From Janthinobacterium violaceinigrum (lineage in GTDB: Bacteria; Pseudomonadota; Gammaproteobacteria; Burkholderiales; Burkholderiaceae_D), in assembly GCF_009208555.1 (NCBI RefSeq), contig NZ_WFLI01000001.1, positions 186,001 through 250,000 on the forward strand: a stretch of 64,000 nucleotides of DNA, given 5' to 3'. The notes below the pieces were generated by a model. The model worked only from the letters and a program-made list of their open reading frames with translations. It ran no database searches and was not told where the DNA came from. The translations under genes were made by a program, and so were the position numbers. Positions 40,673 to 49,602 of this stretch are shown piece after piece. Position 1 is the stretch's first letter. Each line of letters begins with the position of its first letter.

Positions 40673-42049
40673 ATGAACCGGACAGTCATGAATACCATGA
40701 TCATTACCCTTTTCGGCGGAACGTTGGCGGCCTGCGGCGGCGGCAGCGATGGATCCAGCGCAGGTGCAAGCCAGCTGCTGGCGGGCGCCACCGCAGCGGT
40801 GGCTTGCTACACGCCATGGAATAGCGCCACTGCCTACAACGGCGGCGGCCAGGCCAGCTACAACAACGTCAATTACACGGCCAACTGGTGGACACAAGGA
40901 AATAATCCATCGACCAGCAGCGGCGGCGCCGGCAGCGGCCAGCCCTGGACGGCGGTGGGAGACTGCGGCACGCCGACACCTACGCCAACTCCGACCCCAA
41001 CACCTACGCCAACCCCAACTCCAACTCCGACACCTACGCCAACTCCGACACCGACACCGACACCGACACCAACTCCTACACCAACGCCGACGCCTACCCC
41101 CACGGGCCTGGCCAAGCACGCGCTGATCGGCTACTGGCACAACTTCACCAACCCCAGCGGCGCCACCTATCCGATCAGCCAGGTCAGCGATGACTGGGAT
41201 GTGATCGTCGTCTCGTTCGGCGACAACGCGGGCGGCGGCAATGTCAGCCTGACCATCGATCCGGGTGCGGGTACGGAAGCACAATTCATCGCCGACGTGG
41301 CGGCCAAGCGGGCCAAGGGCAAGAAAGTGATCCTGTCGCTAGGCGGACAGAACGGTTCCGTTTCCGTCGGCAACACGGCCGAAGCGACGAATTTCACGAA
41401 CAGCCTATACGCCATCATCACCAAGTATGGCTTCGACGGCATCGACCTGGACCTGGAAAACGGCGTGGCGCAAGGCGCGGCCATCCAGACCTATCTGCCG
41501 ATCGCCGTGAAAAACCTGAAAGCCAAGGTCGGCAACAGTTTTTACCTGTCGATGGCGCCGGAATGGGTGTACGTGGAGGGGGGATATACGAGCTATGGCA
41601 GCATCTGGGGCGCCTACATTCCCATCATCAACGCCTTGCGCAGCGAGTTGACGGTGCTGCACCCGCAGTACTACAACAATGGCGACATCTACACGCCGTA
41701 CGCCACGGGCGCCATCAAGGCGGGCTCGGCCGACCAGCTGGTGGCCACGGCGCGCATGCTGATCGAAGGGTTCAACTATGGCGGCAATACCTTTGCAGGC
41801 CTGCGTCCGGACCAGGTGGGCTTTGGCGTACCGTCGGGCCGCAGCTCGGCCGGCTCGGGTTTCACGACGAATGCCGACGTCAGCAATGCCCTCAATTGCC
41901 TGACGCGCCTGCTCAATTGCGGCACCATCAAGCCGCTGCAGGCGTATCCGGACTTCCGCGGCGTGATGACGTGGTCGATCAACTGGGACCGCCACGATGG
42001 CTATAACTTCTCCGTGCCGACGAAGAATGTGCTGAAAACCCTGCCGTAA
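40673..42049 (+). CDS. GH18 chitinase, secreted lipoprotein-like, modular, 458 aa
   Basis: Order of parts: a hydrophobic start ending LAAC (lipobox-like), a small carbohydrate-binding module of the CBM5/12 type (~45-98, with YTPWNSATAYNGGGQASY and YTANWWTQGNNP), a Thr-Pro linker (100-144), and a GH18 barrel (~148-458) with DGIDLDLE at 255-262, catalytic Glu262. Strand ends VIVVSFGD and VMTWSINWD fit bacterial chitinases of the ChiD/chitodextrinase-like group. It hydrolyses chitin outside the cell. SD AAGGAG before ATG 40673. Divided from the TetR gene by a bidirectional hairpin. Confidence 0.92.
   Translation: MNRTVMNTMIITLFGGTLAACGGGSDGSSAGASQLLAGATAAVACYTPWNSATAYNGGGQASYNNVNYTANWWTQGNNPSTSSGGAGSGQPWTAVGDCGTPTPTPTPTPTPTPTPTPTPTPTPTPTPTPTPTPTPTPTPTPTPTGLAKHALIGYWHNFTNPSGATYPISQVSDDWDVIVVSFGDNAGGGNVSLTIDPGAGTEAQFIADVAAKRAKGKKVILSLGGQNGSVSVGNTAEATNFTNSLYAIITKYGFDGIDLDLENGVAQGAAIQTYLPIAVKNLKAKVGNSFYLSMAPEWVYVEGGYTSYGSIWGAYIPIINALRSELTVLHPQYYNNGDIYTPYATGAIKAGSADQLVATARMLIEGFNYGGNTFAGLRPDQVGFGVPSGRSSAGSGFTTNADVSNALNCLTRLLNCGTIKPLQAYPDFRGVMTWSINWDRHDGYNFSVPTKNVLKTLP
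40970..41104 (+). repeat. Thr-Pro codon repeat (interdomain linker)
   Basis: About 22 consecutive Thr-Pro pairs, encoded by variable ACN-CCN codons with CCGACACCTACGCCAACTCC-like blocks repeated. Such PT linkers join binding modules to catalytic domains. Low-complexity DNA, likely to vary in length between strains. Confidence 0.9.
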
Positions 42050-42062
42050 CAACCTTGGCCCC

Positions 42063-42098
42063 GCTGCGCATGGGAGCCACGCGGTTCACATGCGCAGC
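42063..42098. terminator. Bidirectional hairpin between chitinase and tetR
   Basis: Perfect 10-bp arms GCTGCGCATG (42063-42072) and CATGCGCAGC (42089-42098), right after the chitinase stop and overlapping the 3' end of the convergent TetR gene. Confidence 0.6.
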
Positions 42099-42670
42099 AG
42101 CGCCGCGCCCAGCAGGCGCGTGTGCAGTGCCATGCCCTGGCGCAACGCCTCCCCTCCCCCTTGCGTGTGCTTGATACCCTCCATGGCGGCGACCAGCAAG
42201 GCGGCCACCTGCGCGGCAGTCGCGTCCACCCGGCGCAGCGCGATATCGCCCGCCGCTTCCGCTTGTTCCAGTGCACCGGCCAGCGATGCCGCCAGCGTTG
42301 CCCGCGCGTGCAAGGTGATGTCGGCGGCCAGGGTCATGTTGGCGTCAAACAATTCCTGCCCGTGGGCGCTGGCGGAAATTTCCGCCATCAAGCCTTGCTG
42401 GAATGCCAGCAGCGCCGTTTCGATGCGCGTGAAGACGGGACCGGCTTCGGCCAGCGCCGCTGCCACCTGCGCCATGACGGTGGCATGGGCCCGTTCTGAG
42501 CCGGCGCGGAACACGTCTTCCTTGTTCTTGAAATGCAGGTACAGCGCCGCGCGCGACATGCCGGCCGCCTGCGCGATGTCGAGCATCGAAGTCTTGCGGT
42601 AGCCGTAGCGGCAAAACACGGCCAGTGCCGCATCGAGTATCCGCTGGGTTTTCAGGGTGTGGAGTGACAT
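42086..42670 (-). CDS. TetR family repressor, 194 aa
   Basis: N-terminal helix-turn-helix RILDAALAVFCRYGYRKTSMLDIAQAAGMSRAALYLHF is typical TetR. The C-terminal ligand domain is all-helical and unassigned. Start 42670 (MSLHTLKTQ) places the HTH at the usual distance; upstream in-frame codons overlap the operator. It converges on the chitinase and diverges from the NTF2-like gene, whose promoter it probably controls through the palindrome at 42677-42708. Confidence 0.88.
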   Translation of the reverse strand: MSLHTLKTQRILDAALAVFCRYGYRKTSMLDIAQAAGMSRAALYLHFKNKEDVFRAGSERAHATVMAQVAAALAEAGPVFTRIETALLAFQQGLMAEISASAHGQELFDANMTLAADITLHARATLAASLAGALEQAEAAGDIALRRVDATAAQVAALLVAAMEGIKHTQGGGEALRQGMALHTRLLGAALLRM

Positions 42671-42676
42671 GTGGGC

Positions 42677-42708
42677 ATGTTGACACTTTGAGCATATAGT
42701 GTCAACAT
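42677..42708. promoter_or_regulatory. TetR operator, perfect palindrome
   Basis: Arms ATGTTGACACT (42677-42687) and AGTGTCAACAT (42698-42708) are exact 11-bp inverted repeats with a 10-bp centre. Each arm contains a TTGACA hexamer facing inward, so operator and -35 boxes coincide. A further half-site AAGTGTCAA lies at about 42731. Confidence 0.8.
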
Positions 42709-42758
42709 AGCTTTTAGACAAATTACGTCGAAGTGTCAATTTCCCTCAGAAAGGATGG

Positions 42759-43166
42759 ATGATGATAGAGCAAGACTCTTGCCGCCAGACGGCCTTGCAG
42801 CAGACGGAGCATTTGCGCGAGATCGAACGGCGCCGCCTGCGGGCGCTGGTCGACGGCGACCTGGCGCTGGCGCGCGCCCTGCATGCCGAAGATTTCCAGC
42901 TGGTCACGCCGATCGGCAGCATGCTGTCCCGGGAGGAATACCTGGGCGCCATCGCGGCAGGCCACATGCGCTATCTGAGCTGGGAGCCGGGCGAGATCGC
43001 CGTGCGCCTGTATGGCGATGCAGCCGTCCTGCGCTATCAGGCCCAGCTTGAAATCCATTTCGCCGGCCAGGCTGTACCACGGGCACGCTACTGGCATATC
43101 GATAGCTATGAGCGGCGCGGTGGATGCTGGCAAACCGTCTGGTCGCAGGCGACGGCGATACGCTGA
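42759..43166 (+). CDS. NTF2-like (SnoaL/DUF4440 type) protein, 135 aa
   Basis: The pattern IERRRLRALVDGDLALARALHAEDFQLVTPIG and YWHIDSYERRGGCWQTVWSQAT is the cone-shaped NTF2-like fold of DUF4440 proteins, which bind small hydrophobic ligands or act as isomerase-like enzymes. SD AAGGATGG; two adjacent ATGs at 42759 and 42762. Divergent from the TetR gene and likely its target. Confidence 0.8.
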   Translation: MMIEQDSCRQTALQQTEHLREIERRRLRALVDGDLALARALHAEDFQLVTPIGSMLSREEYLGAIAAGHMRYLSWEPGEIAVRLYGDAAVLRYQAQLEIHFAGQAVPRARYWHIDSYERRGGCWQTVWSQATAIR

Positions 43167-43271
43167 CGGCGATGGCGGCGGCAAGAGGTGCCCGCAGCAG
43201 GGGGCAATTGATATTTCTCAAACCATAGCCTCAATCTATGGGTTCAGTTGAAATATTTTACTTCCTTTTGT

Positions 43272-43290
43272 AAATGAGAATCGTTACTAT
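43272..43290 (+). promoter_or_regulatory. Fur-like box before the DUF2061 gene
   Basis: AAATGAGAATCGTTACTAT resembles the Fur 19-mer (AATGAGAAT-x-ATT), located about 42 bp upstream of the start. Confidence 0.5.
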
Positions 43291-43331
43291 CTACTTCAAG
43301 GATAAGCGATTTCAACAGAAAGGAGCATCCC

Positions 43332-43754
43332 TTGTTTACAGCGATCAAAACATTCAGCCAGGTCTGCACGCACATGTCGATTGCCTTTGGCCTCGCCTAT
43401 TTGCTGACGGGGTCCCTGGCGCTCGGTGGCTTGGCCGCAATCATCGAACCGATCATCAACGTTGCACTGCTGCCCGGGCATGAAAAAGCCTGGCACGCGA
43501 TCCGCCGCCGCTATGCCGCCAGCCGCCTGGGCTTTGCCGCCGTGGCCGGCGAAAAGCTCAGCCAGACGGCCCTGCACATGGGCGTGGCTTTCGGCGTCAT
43601 GTACTGGGCCACGGGCTCCATGGCCTTCGGCGGCTTGCTGGCCGTGGTCGAGCCGATCTGCAACGTGATCGTCCTGCCCTTCCACGACCGGCTGTGGGAA
43701 AAAGCCCGCTTTCGCCTGGCAAGCCGCGGCGCGGCCCGCCTCGCCTCCCTGTAA
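43332..43754 (+). CDS. DUF2061 family membrane protein, tandem domain, 140 aa
   Basis: Two copies of the DUF2061 unit: KTFSQVCTHMSIAFGLAYLL with IIEPIINVALLPGHEKAW, and KLSQTALHMGVAFGVMYWAT with VVEPICNVIVLPFHDRLW. Each has two membrane helices and a Glu before a Pro, then a His-containing end. Start is TTG 43332, supported by AAAGGAG seven bases upstream. A Fur-like box upstream suggests iron-regulated expression. Role unknown. Confidence 0.75.
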   Translation: MFTAIKTFSQVCTHMSIAFGLAYLLTGSLALGGLAAIIEPIINVALLPGHEKAWHAIRRRYAASRLGFAAVAGEKLSQTALHMGVAFGVMYWATGSMAFGGLLAVVEPICNVIVLPFHDRLWEKARFRLASRGAARLASL

Positions 43755-43763
43755 GCGCCGTTC

Positions 43764-45200
43764 TTAATTTCCCGCCCACACGGGCGGGCACCGCTGCCCC
43801 CACGGCGCCGCCCGCTCCAGTTGTCCCGCCAGGCGCAGCAAGGCGCCATCGTTTCCATAGCCCGCCATAAATTGCATGCCGATCGGCATGCCATCGGGCG
43901 ACTGCGCCAGCGGCACGGACATGGCCGGCAATCCCGCCACGTTGGCCAGCGGCGTGTACGGCGAGTGTTCGAACAGGCGCGCCGTCCAGCCAACACCGTC
44001 AAGCTGTTCCTCCTTTTCGCCATAGCGCCTCAGTTGCCACGGCAAGTCCGGCAAGGTGGGCGTCAGCAGCACGTCGTACTGGCCAAACATGGCGCCGGCG
44101 TGGCGCGTGACCGTGTTGCGCACGTCGAGGGCGCCGACGAACTCGACGGCCGACACCGTCTGTCCATGGCGGTAGCAAGCCAGGGTTGCCGGCTCCAGGG
44201 TCGCGAGCGACACGGCGCGTCCGCTTTCGCGCGCCAGGCCATCGATCCACGGCACCAGGTTGGCACACCAGATGCTGGCATTGGCCTGCACGAACGCTGC
44301 CCACGACACGCCCAGCGCGGCGGGCACTTCTTCCACGTGGTGGCCCAGGCTTTCCAGCAGGCGCACGGTGTCGTTCAGCGCCGCATCGATGGCGGGCACA
44401 GGCCGGGCGCCATTGCAGGCGGCCCGTTGCACGGCGATGCGCAGCTTGCCGGGCGCCACGCCCACCTGCGACAGCCAGCTGTGGCCGGGCGCACCGGTCA
44501 CATACGGCTCGCCCGGCAAGATGCCTTGCACGGCATCGAGCAAGGCGGCGCTGTCGCGCACCGTGCGGCTCACGCCCAGTTGCACGCCCAGGCCGCTGAA
44601 GATCTCGTCCATGGCGGGACCGTTCGACACCCGTCCCCGGCTCGGTTTGAAGCCGAACAAGCCCGTCGACGCGGCCGGCACGCGGATGGAGCCGGCCGCA
44701 TCCGTCGCATGGGCCAGCGGCACGATGCCGGCCGCCACGGCCGCTGCCGCGCCGCCGCTGGAGCCGCCCGCGCTCACAGCGAGGTTCCACGGATTGCGCG
44801 TGGCGCCGTACAGCACGGGTTCCGTCGTGGTGGCGAACGCCATTTCCGGCGTGCTCGTCCGGCCCAAGGTCGCCAGTCCCGCCTGGCGGAACTGCGTCAT
44901 CAGATGGGAGTCAAACGTGGCCACATGGCCGGCGCCCAGGCGGCTGCCCGCTTCGCTGCGCTGGCCCGCCATCGTGACGGCCACATCCTTGATCAGGAAT
45001 GGCACACCGGCGAACTGCGCCGTACGGTCGATGGCAGTCAAATCCGCCGGCCACAGCTCGACCACGGCATTGATCTGCGGGTTGATGGCGGCGCAGGCGC
45101 GCACGGCCGCGTCCTGCAATTCGGCCGCCGAGACAGCGCCATCGCGCAGCAGTTGGGCCAGTCCCAGGCCATCAAAGCTTGTATATTCATGGAGTTGCAT
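43764..45200 (-). CDS. Amidase (amidase signature family), 478 aa
   Basis: Ser-cisSer-Lys triad enzyme: catalytic Lys in GVPFLIKDV, the signature stretch NLAVSAGGSSGGAAAAVAAG with the cis-Ser, and nucleophile Ser in DAAGSIRVPAAS. Length matches stand-alone amidases rather than GatA, which lacks partners here (no gatB/gatC). Acts on carboxamides in the cytosol. Start ATG 45200. Divergent from a LysR gene with 102 bp between, a classic regulator-target pair. Confidence 0.92.
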   Translation of the reverse strand: MQLHEYTSFDGLGLAQLLRDGAVSAAELQDAAVRACAAINPQINAVVELWPADLTAIDRTAQFAGVPFLIKDVAVTMAGQRSEAGSRLGAGHVATFDSHLMTQFRQAGLATLGRTSTPEMAFATTTEPVLYGATRNPWNLAVSAGGSSGGAAAAVAAGIVPLAHATDAAGSIRVPAASTGLFGFKPSRGRVSNGPAMDEIFSGLGVQLGVSRTVRDSAALLDAVQGILPGEPYVTGAPGHSWLSQVGVAPGKLRIAVQRAACNGARPVPAIDAALNDTVRLLESLGHHVEEVPAALGVSWAAFVQANASIWCANLVPWIDGLARESGRAVSLATLEPATLACYRHGQTVSAVEFVGALDVRNTVTRHAGAMFGQYDVLLTPTLPDLPWQLRRYGEKEEQLDGVGWTARLFEHSPYTPLANVAGLPAMSVPLAQSPDGMPIGMQFMAGYGNDGALLRLAGQLERAAPWGQRCPPVWAGN

Positions 45201-45302
45201 CAGTTAGTTCCTGTAAAAGGTGAAGAGTGGAAAAGCACAGGAACCACTGTAGGGCTTGCGCTATCATAGTGGAAATGAATAGTTGATATACAAGGTATAG
45301 CC

Positions 45303-46211
45303 ATGAACAATTTGCACAAGCTGGACTTGAACCTGCTGCTGACCCTGAATGCCTTGCTGATCGAGCGCAACGTCACGCGGGCGGCCGCGCGGCTGCACCT
45401 GAGCCAGCCTTCCGTCAGCGTGCAGCTGGGCAAGCTGCGTGCCGCCTTCGACGATCCGCTGCTGCTGCCCGGTCCGCGCGGCATGCTGCCCACGGCGCGC
45501 GCGCTGTCCCTGTTCGCACCGTTGCAAGCCGCGCTGGCCCAGCTCGAGCAAGTCTTGCAGCCGGAACAGGCGTTCGATCCGGCCACATCCGACGTGCGCT
45601 GGAACCTGGCCGCGGCAGACGCCGCCGAATATGCGATCCTGCGGCCCATGCTGCCATCGTTGCGCGCGCAGGCGCCGCTGTCGCGCATGGCCGTGTTTGA
45701 AGCCGTGCCGGCGCGCATGGCGCAAGAGCTGGAAAGCGGCCAGGTCGACCTCGGCTTCCTGGCCCAGGAAGAAGCGCCGGCCGGCTTGCGCCACCGCACC
45801 CTGTTCACCGAGCATTACGTGCTGGCGGGCCGCCACGGCCACCCGCTGCTGCAGACAGCGCCCGATCTCGATCAATTTTGCGCATTGGAATTTATCGTCG
45901 TCTCGCCCAATGGCGGCGGTTTCCGCAGCAGCGTCGATACGACGCTGGAACAGCTGGGGCGGAAGCGCAAGGTGGTGCTGTCCGTACCCCATTTCCTCAT
46001 CGTGCCGCCCCTGCTGGCAGAGTCCGACATGGTGGCCTTGCTGCCGTCGCGCCTGCTGAAAAACGCGCTGGGCGCGCTGCGCACCTGGGAGCCGCCCGTC
46101 GCCCTGCCCGATTACGACATGGCCATGGTCTGGCACGAGCGCATGCACCTGGACCCGGCGCACCGCTGGCTGCGCGAGCGCATCATGGAGTGGAACGACA
46201 AGCCCGTTTGA
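45303..46211 (+). CDS. LysR family regulator, 302 aa
   Basis: N-terminal HTH: LDLNLLLTLNALLIERNVTRAAARLHLSQPSVSVQLGKLRAAF, then the two-lobed effector domain (~90-290) of NodD/LinR-like type. Start ATG 45303. It faces the amidase gene; the short AT-rich spacer contains ATAGTTGATATAC-like T-N11-A sequence where such regulators bind. Probably activates amidase and represses itself. Confidence 0.88.
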   Translation: MNNLHKLDLNLLLTLNALLIERNVTRAAARLHLSQPSVSVQLGKLRAAFDDPLLLPGPRGMLPTARALSLFAPLQAALAQLEQVLQPEQAFDPATSDVRWNLAAADAAEYAILRPMLPSLRAQAPLSRMAVFEAVPARMAQELESGQVDLGFLAQEEAPAGLRHRTLFTEHYVLAGRHGHPLLQTAPDLDQFCALEFIVVSPNGGGFRSSVDTTLEQLGRKRKVVLSVPHFLIVPPLLAESDMVALLPSRLLKNALGALRTWEPPVALPDYDMAMVWHERMHLDPAHRWLRERIMEWNDKPV

Positions 46212-46236
46212 CGCGCGGGGCCTCTGCCCCGCCGCA

Positions 46237-46290
46237 TTGACAGCGATCAAAAATCCGTATACTGTCTCGTTTTATCACTAACTAAGTTAG
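46237..46290 (+). promoter_or_regulatory. Promoter and MarR-type operator of the MFS operon
   Basis: TTGACA (46237-46242) and TATACT (46258-46263) with a short 15-bp spacer, followed by the palindrome CTAACT-A-AGTTAG (46278-46290) at the expected transcription start. The palindrome is a good candidate for the MarR protein encoded in the same operon. Confidence 0.6.
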
Positions 46291-46302
46291 CTATTAATTC
46301 GG

Positions 46303-47712
46303 ATGAATACTGCTGCACTGCCTCGCTGGCCCATTTTACTTGTCATGATCGTTTCCGAAATCATGGACCTTGCCGCCTCCACCATCGTCAACGTCGGTGG
46401 TCCGGCCTTGATCGAGACGCTGGGCGCCAGCGCCGCCCAGATGCAATGGGTGATCGGCGGCTATGCGCTTGCGCTGGGCGCCGGCCTGGTGCTCGGCGGC
46501 CGGCTGGGCGACCGCTTCGGCCGGCGCGCCATGTTCCTGCTGGGCCTGGCCGCGTTTTCCATCGCCTCGCTGCTGTGCGCCGTGGCGCCGACCATTGCAT
46601 TCCTGATTGCCTTTCGCCTGCTGCAGGGGCTGGCCGGTGCCATGCTGTTGCCGCAAGGTTTGGGATTGCTGCGTGAAAACTACAGCGGTCCCGATCTGGC
46701 CAAGGTGTTCGGCATCTTCGGCCCCATCCTGGGCTTGGCGGGCATACTGGGCCCCGTGCTGGGCGGCATGCTGCTCGAATCGAATTTGTTTGGCCTCGGC
46801 TGGCGTACCATGTTCCTGATTAATATTCCGATCGGCATCGCATGTTTCCTCGTGGCGTGGCGCTACCTGCCCCGGCGAGCGGGCGACCCGTCTGTGAAAA
46901 TCGACACCATCGGCGCCAGCCTGCTGGTACTGTCTTCCATCCTCCTGGTCTTGCCGCTGGGCGAGGCGCAGGCGTGGCCCGCCTGGGGATGGCCCGCCAT
47001 CGCGATGGCCGTGCTGGGCTTCGGCCTGTTCGGCCTGCGCCAGTCGGCGGTAGTGCGCGCGGGGCAGACGCCGCTCATCATGACGTCGATCTTCCGGCGC
47101 CCCGCCTACACGGCGGGACTGGCCGGCATCGCCCTGTTCTTTTGCTCGCTGGTCGGCATGCAACTGGTGCTGACGCTGTTCTTGCAGATCGGCCATGGAT
47201 TGACGGCGGGCGAAGCCAGTATTGCCAACCTGCCGTTCGCTGTGGGTACGGCGTGCGGCGCCACCTTGAGCGGCGCGTTCCTGGCGGCCCGCTTTGGCCG
47301 CAAGGTGCTGCAACTGGGGGCCGGCGTCCAGCTGGCCGGCGTGGCACTGCTGCAATTTGAACTGGGCAAGACGGCGGCATTTTCTGCCTGGCAGATAGTT
47401 CCAGGCATGCTGGTCTGCGGTATCGGCGCCGGCCTCGTGATTGCTGCCCTGTTCAGTATCATTCTGGCGTCGCTGGACGACAGGCAGATCGGTTCCGGTT
47501 CGGGCGTGCTGTCTGCCGTGCAATCGATTGCCGCGTCAATAGGCGTGGCCCTGTTCAGCGGCGCATTTTTTGCCGCCCATCCCGCCATGACGCCGGACCT
47601 GGCCTTGGGCGCCGCATTGACGATCCAGGCCTTCATACTCATCGCCTTCATGGGCGTGACCTTCTTTTTTCCCACTGCTGCAAAATCTGAACTCGAGGTA
47701 AACCATGCATGA
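46303..47712 (+). CDS. MFS transporter, DHA2 (EmrB/QacA-like), 469 aa
   Basis: About 14 hydrophobic segments. LGGRLGDRFGRRAMFLLGL is the MFS motif A, AFRLLQGLAGAMLLPQGL motif B, and LGPVLGGMLLE the motif C of drug exporters. Drug:H+ antiport in the inner membrane is the family role. The ATG follows the MarR-type palindrome; its 3' end overlaps the MarR gene by 8 bp. Substrate unknown. Confidence 0.9.
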   Translation: MNTAALPRWPILLVMIVSEIMDLAASTIVNVGGPALIETLGASAAQMQWVIGGYALALGAGLVLGGRLGDRFGRRAMFLLGLAAFSIASLLCAVAPTIAFLIAFRLLQGLAGAMLLPQGLGLLRENYSGPDLAKVFGIFGPILGLAGILGPVLGGMLLESNLFGLGWRTMFLINIPIGIACFLVAWRYLPRRAGDPSVKIDTIGASLLVLSSILLVLPLGEAQAWPAWGWPAIAMAVLGFGLFGLRQSAVVRAGQTPLIMTSIFRRPAYTAGLAGIALFFCSLVGMQLVLTLFLQIGHGLTAGEASIANLPFAVGTACGATLSGAFLAARFGRKVLQLGAGVQLAGVALLQFELGKTAAFSAWQIVPGMLVCGIGAGLVIAALFSIILASLDDRQIGSGSGVLSAVQSIAASIGVALFSGAFFAAHPAMTPDLALGAALTIQAFILIAFMGVTFFFPTAAKSELEVNHA

Positions 47713-48217
47713 CCAGCCCGCACACACTGAATCGTTCGCCGCGGAAGATCCGCGCGGCATGCACATCGCCGGCGACGCCATCGGCCGCCAGCTGCAGGAT
47801 ATCGCGATCCTGACGCGCGAAACGGCCCAGCAACTGGGCACCGCGATGGGCATCAACCAGACGGACCTGGCCCTGATGGAGCAGTTGATCACGCATGGTC
47901 CCCTGTCGCCCAATGAGCTGGCCGCGCGCCTTGCCGTGACGACGGCGGGCGTGACGCTCGTCATCGACCGCCTGGAACGGGCCGGCCACGTGACGCGCGT
48001 ACGCCAGCAGGACGACAAGCGCCGCGTGCTCGTCCATCCCGTGCCGGCATCCGTGGCTCAGACGTACCGGCATATCGCACCCATGCTCGATGGGCTGGAT
48101 GCGGTGCTGGGCGCCCTGTCGGCCAACGAACGCACGACGATCGAACATTTTCTCCAGCAAGTGATCACGGTTTACCGGACCACGTTGCCAACCCCATCAG
48201 AAAAGAAAACAAAATGA
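47705..48217 (+). CDS. MarR family repressor, 170 aa
   Basis: Winged-helix domain LMEQLITHGPLSPNELAARLAVTTAGVTLVIDRLERAGHVTRVRQQDDKRRVLVHP, with the DxRR wing. Start overlaps the end of the MFS gene, and its end overlaps the ATG of the monooxygenase gene (ATGA), giving a tightly coupled operon. Likely autorepressor acting at the palindrome 46278-46290 and released by the compound exported or oxidised by its neighbours. Confidence 0.88.
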   Translation: MHDQPAHTESFAAEDPRGMHIAGDAIGRQLQDIAILTRETAQQLGTAMGINQTDLALMEQLITHGPLSPNELAARLAVTTAGVTLVIDRLERAGHVTRVRQQDDKRRVLVHPVPASVAQTYRHIAPMLDGLDAVLGALSANERTTIEHFLQQVITVYRTTLPTPSEKKTK

Positions 48218-49413
48218 AAAACAAACGAAAAATCCTCGTAACGGGCGCCAGTGTCGCCGGCCCCACCCTGGCTTTCTGGCTGGCGCGCCAGGGCATGGAC
48301 GTCACCGTGGTCGAGCGGGCGCCCGAATTTCGCGATGGGGGACAAACGATCGACGTGAGGGGCGCAGGCAAGATCGTGGCCCAGCGCATGGGGCTCGAAA
48401 GCGCCATCCGTTCCAAAAGCACGCATGAGGACGGCATCAAGTTTGTCGACGAACAGGACCGCACCCAGGCGGAAATCGGCATCGGGGCGTTCGGCGGCAA
48501 CGGTCCCGTGGCCGAGCTGGAAATTTTGCGGGGGGAACTGGCCAAGTTGCTGATCGAGCATGGCCGCAGCACGGTGAACTACCGCTTTGGCGACAGCATC
48601 GCCGCGCTCGAAGAATTGCCCCATGGCGTCAAGGTGCGCTTCGAGCAGGGTGGCGAACAGGTCTTCGATCTCGTCATCGGCGCCGAAGGCGTAGGTTCGC
48701 ACACGCGCAAGCTGGTGTTCGGCAACGAAGTCACGCGCCGCTCGTTCGATCTCTACACGGCCTATTTCACCATCCCCCGCGCCCCCGGCGATGCGCGCCA
48801 GATGCGCTGGTTCAATGCCCCTGGCGGCCTGAGCGTATGTTTGCGTCCCGATAACCTGGGCACCACGCGCGCCTTGCTGTCGTTCCAGGAAGCACCCAGC
48901 GCCTACGAAAAGCTGTCGCCTGCCGAGCAGAAGACCCTGCTGAAGGAGAAATTTGGCGGCCTCAAATGGGAGACGCCGCGCATCCTGGCAGCCCTGGACG
49001 ACGCTCCCGACCTGTATTTCGACCAGATTTCCCAGGTAAAAATGGCGCGCTGGTCGAAAGGCCGCATTGCGCTCGTGGGCGACGCCGCCTATTGCGCTTC
49101 GCCCATCAGCGGGATGGGGACGAGCCTGGGCATGTGCGGCGCCTACGTGCTGGCGGGGGAACTGGGACGCCACGACGATCACGCGCAGGCATTTGCCGCG
49201 TATGAAGCGATCATGCGCCCGTATGTGGACCAGGCGCAGAACGTGCCCAAGTTCGCGCCCCGCCTCGCTTCGCCGCACTCGCGCGCCGGGATCGCCGTTG
49301 GCCATGCCTTGCTGCGCATGAGCAATGTGCCGGTTGTGAAGTCCATCCTGGCGAAGTTCCTGACGCCCAAGGCCGATGCCATCGCGCTGCCCGAGTATGC
49401 GCACATGGCGTGA
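48214..49413 (+). CDS. FAD-dependent monooxygenase (TetX-like), 399 aa
   Basis: FAD motif ILVTGASVAGPTLAFWLARQG, DG-type NADPH region and the second FAD motif ALVGDAAYCASPISGMGTSLGM. This class hydroxylates aromatic or polyketide compounds; TetX inactivates tetracyclines. Translationally coupled (ATGA) to MarR behind an efflux pump, suggesting joint detoxification of one compound class. Specificity cannot be told by eye. Confidence 0.88.
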   Translation: MKNKRKILVTGASVAGPTLAFWLARQGMDVTVVERAPEFRDGGQTIDVRGAGKIVAQRMGLESAIRSKSTHEDGIKFVDEQDRTQAEIGIGAFGGNGPVAELEILRGELAKLLIEHGRSTVNYRFGDSIAALEELPHGVKVRFEQGGEQVFDLVIGAEGVGSHTRKLVFGNEVTRRSFDLYTAYFTIPRAPGDARQMRWFNAPGGLSVCLRPDNLGTTRALLSFQEAPSAYEKLSPAEQKTLLKEKFGGLKWETPRILAALDDAPDLYFDQISQVKMARWSKGRIALVGDAAYCASPISGMGTSLGMCGAYVLAGELGRHDDHAQAFAAYEAIMRPYVDQAQNVPKFAPRLASPHSRAGIAVGHALLRMSNVPVVKSILAKFLTPKADAIALPEYAHMA

Positions 49414-49602
49414 AGCAGGCCGGCGGTGACGGGCAGGCGTGCACGGTGTCTGCCATGCGCGCCTGCCGGTGCGCCGCGCGCAGGCATACACGAATTTTTG
49501 CCGTGATGCACTAGGCAAAATTACCTAGTCGATCGAAAGAAACTCCCAATTTTCGCCATGGCAGCGAATGCGTAAGCTTGGCCCCAATAATAAAGGGTCA
49601 CC

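Noticed and set aside
40970..41104. Repetitive block that could look like a small CRISPR or tandem array
   Set aside because: It encodes the Thr-Pro linker in frame with the chitinase; units are short and have no spacers.
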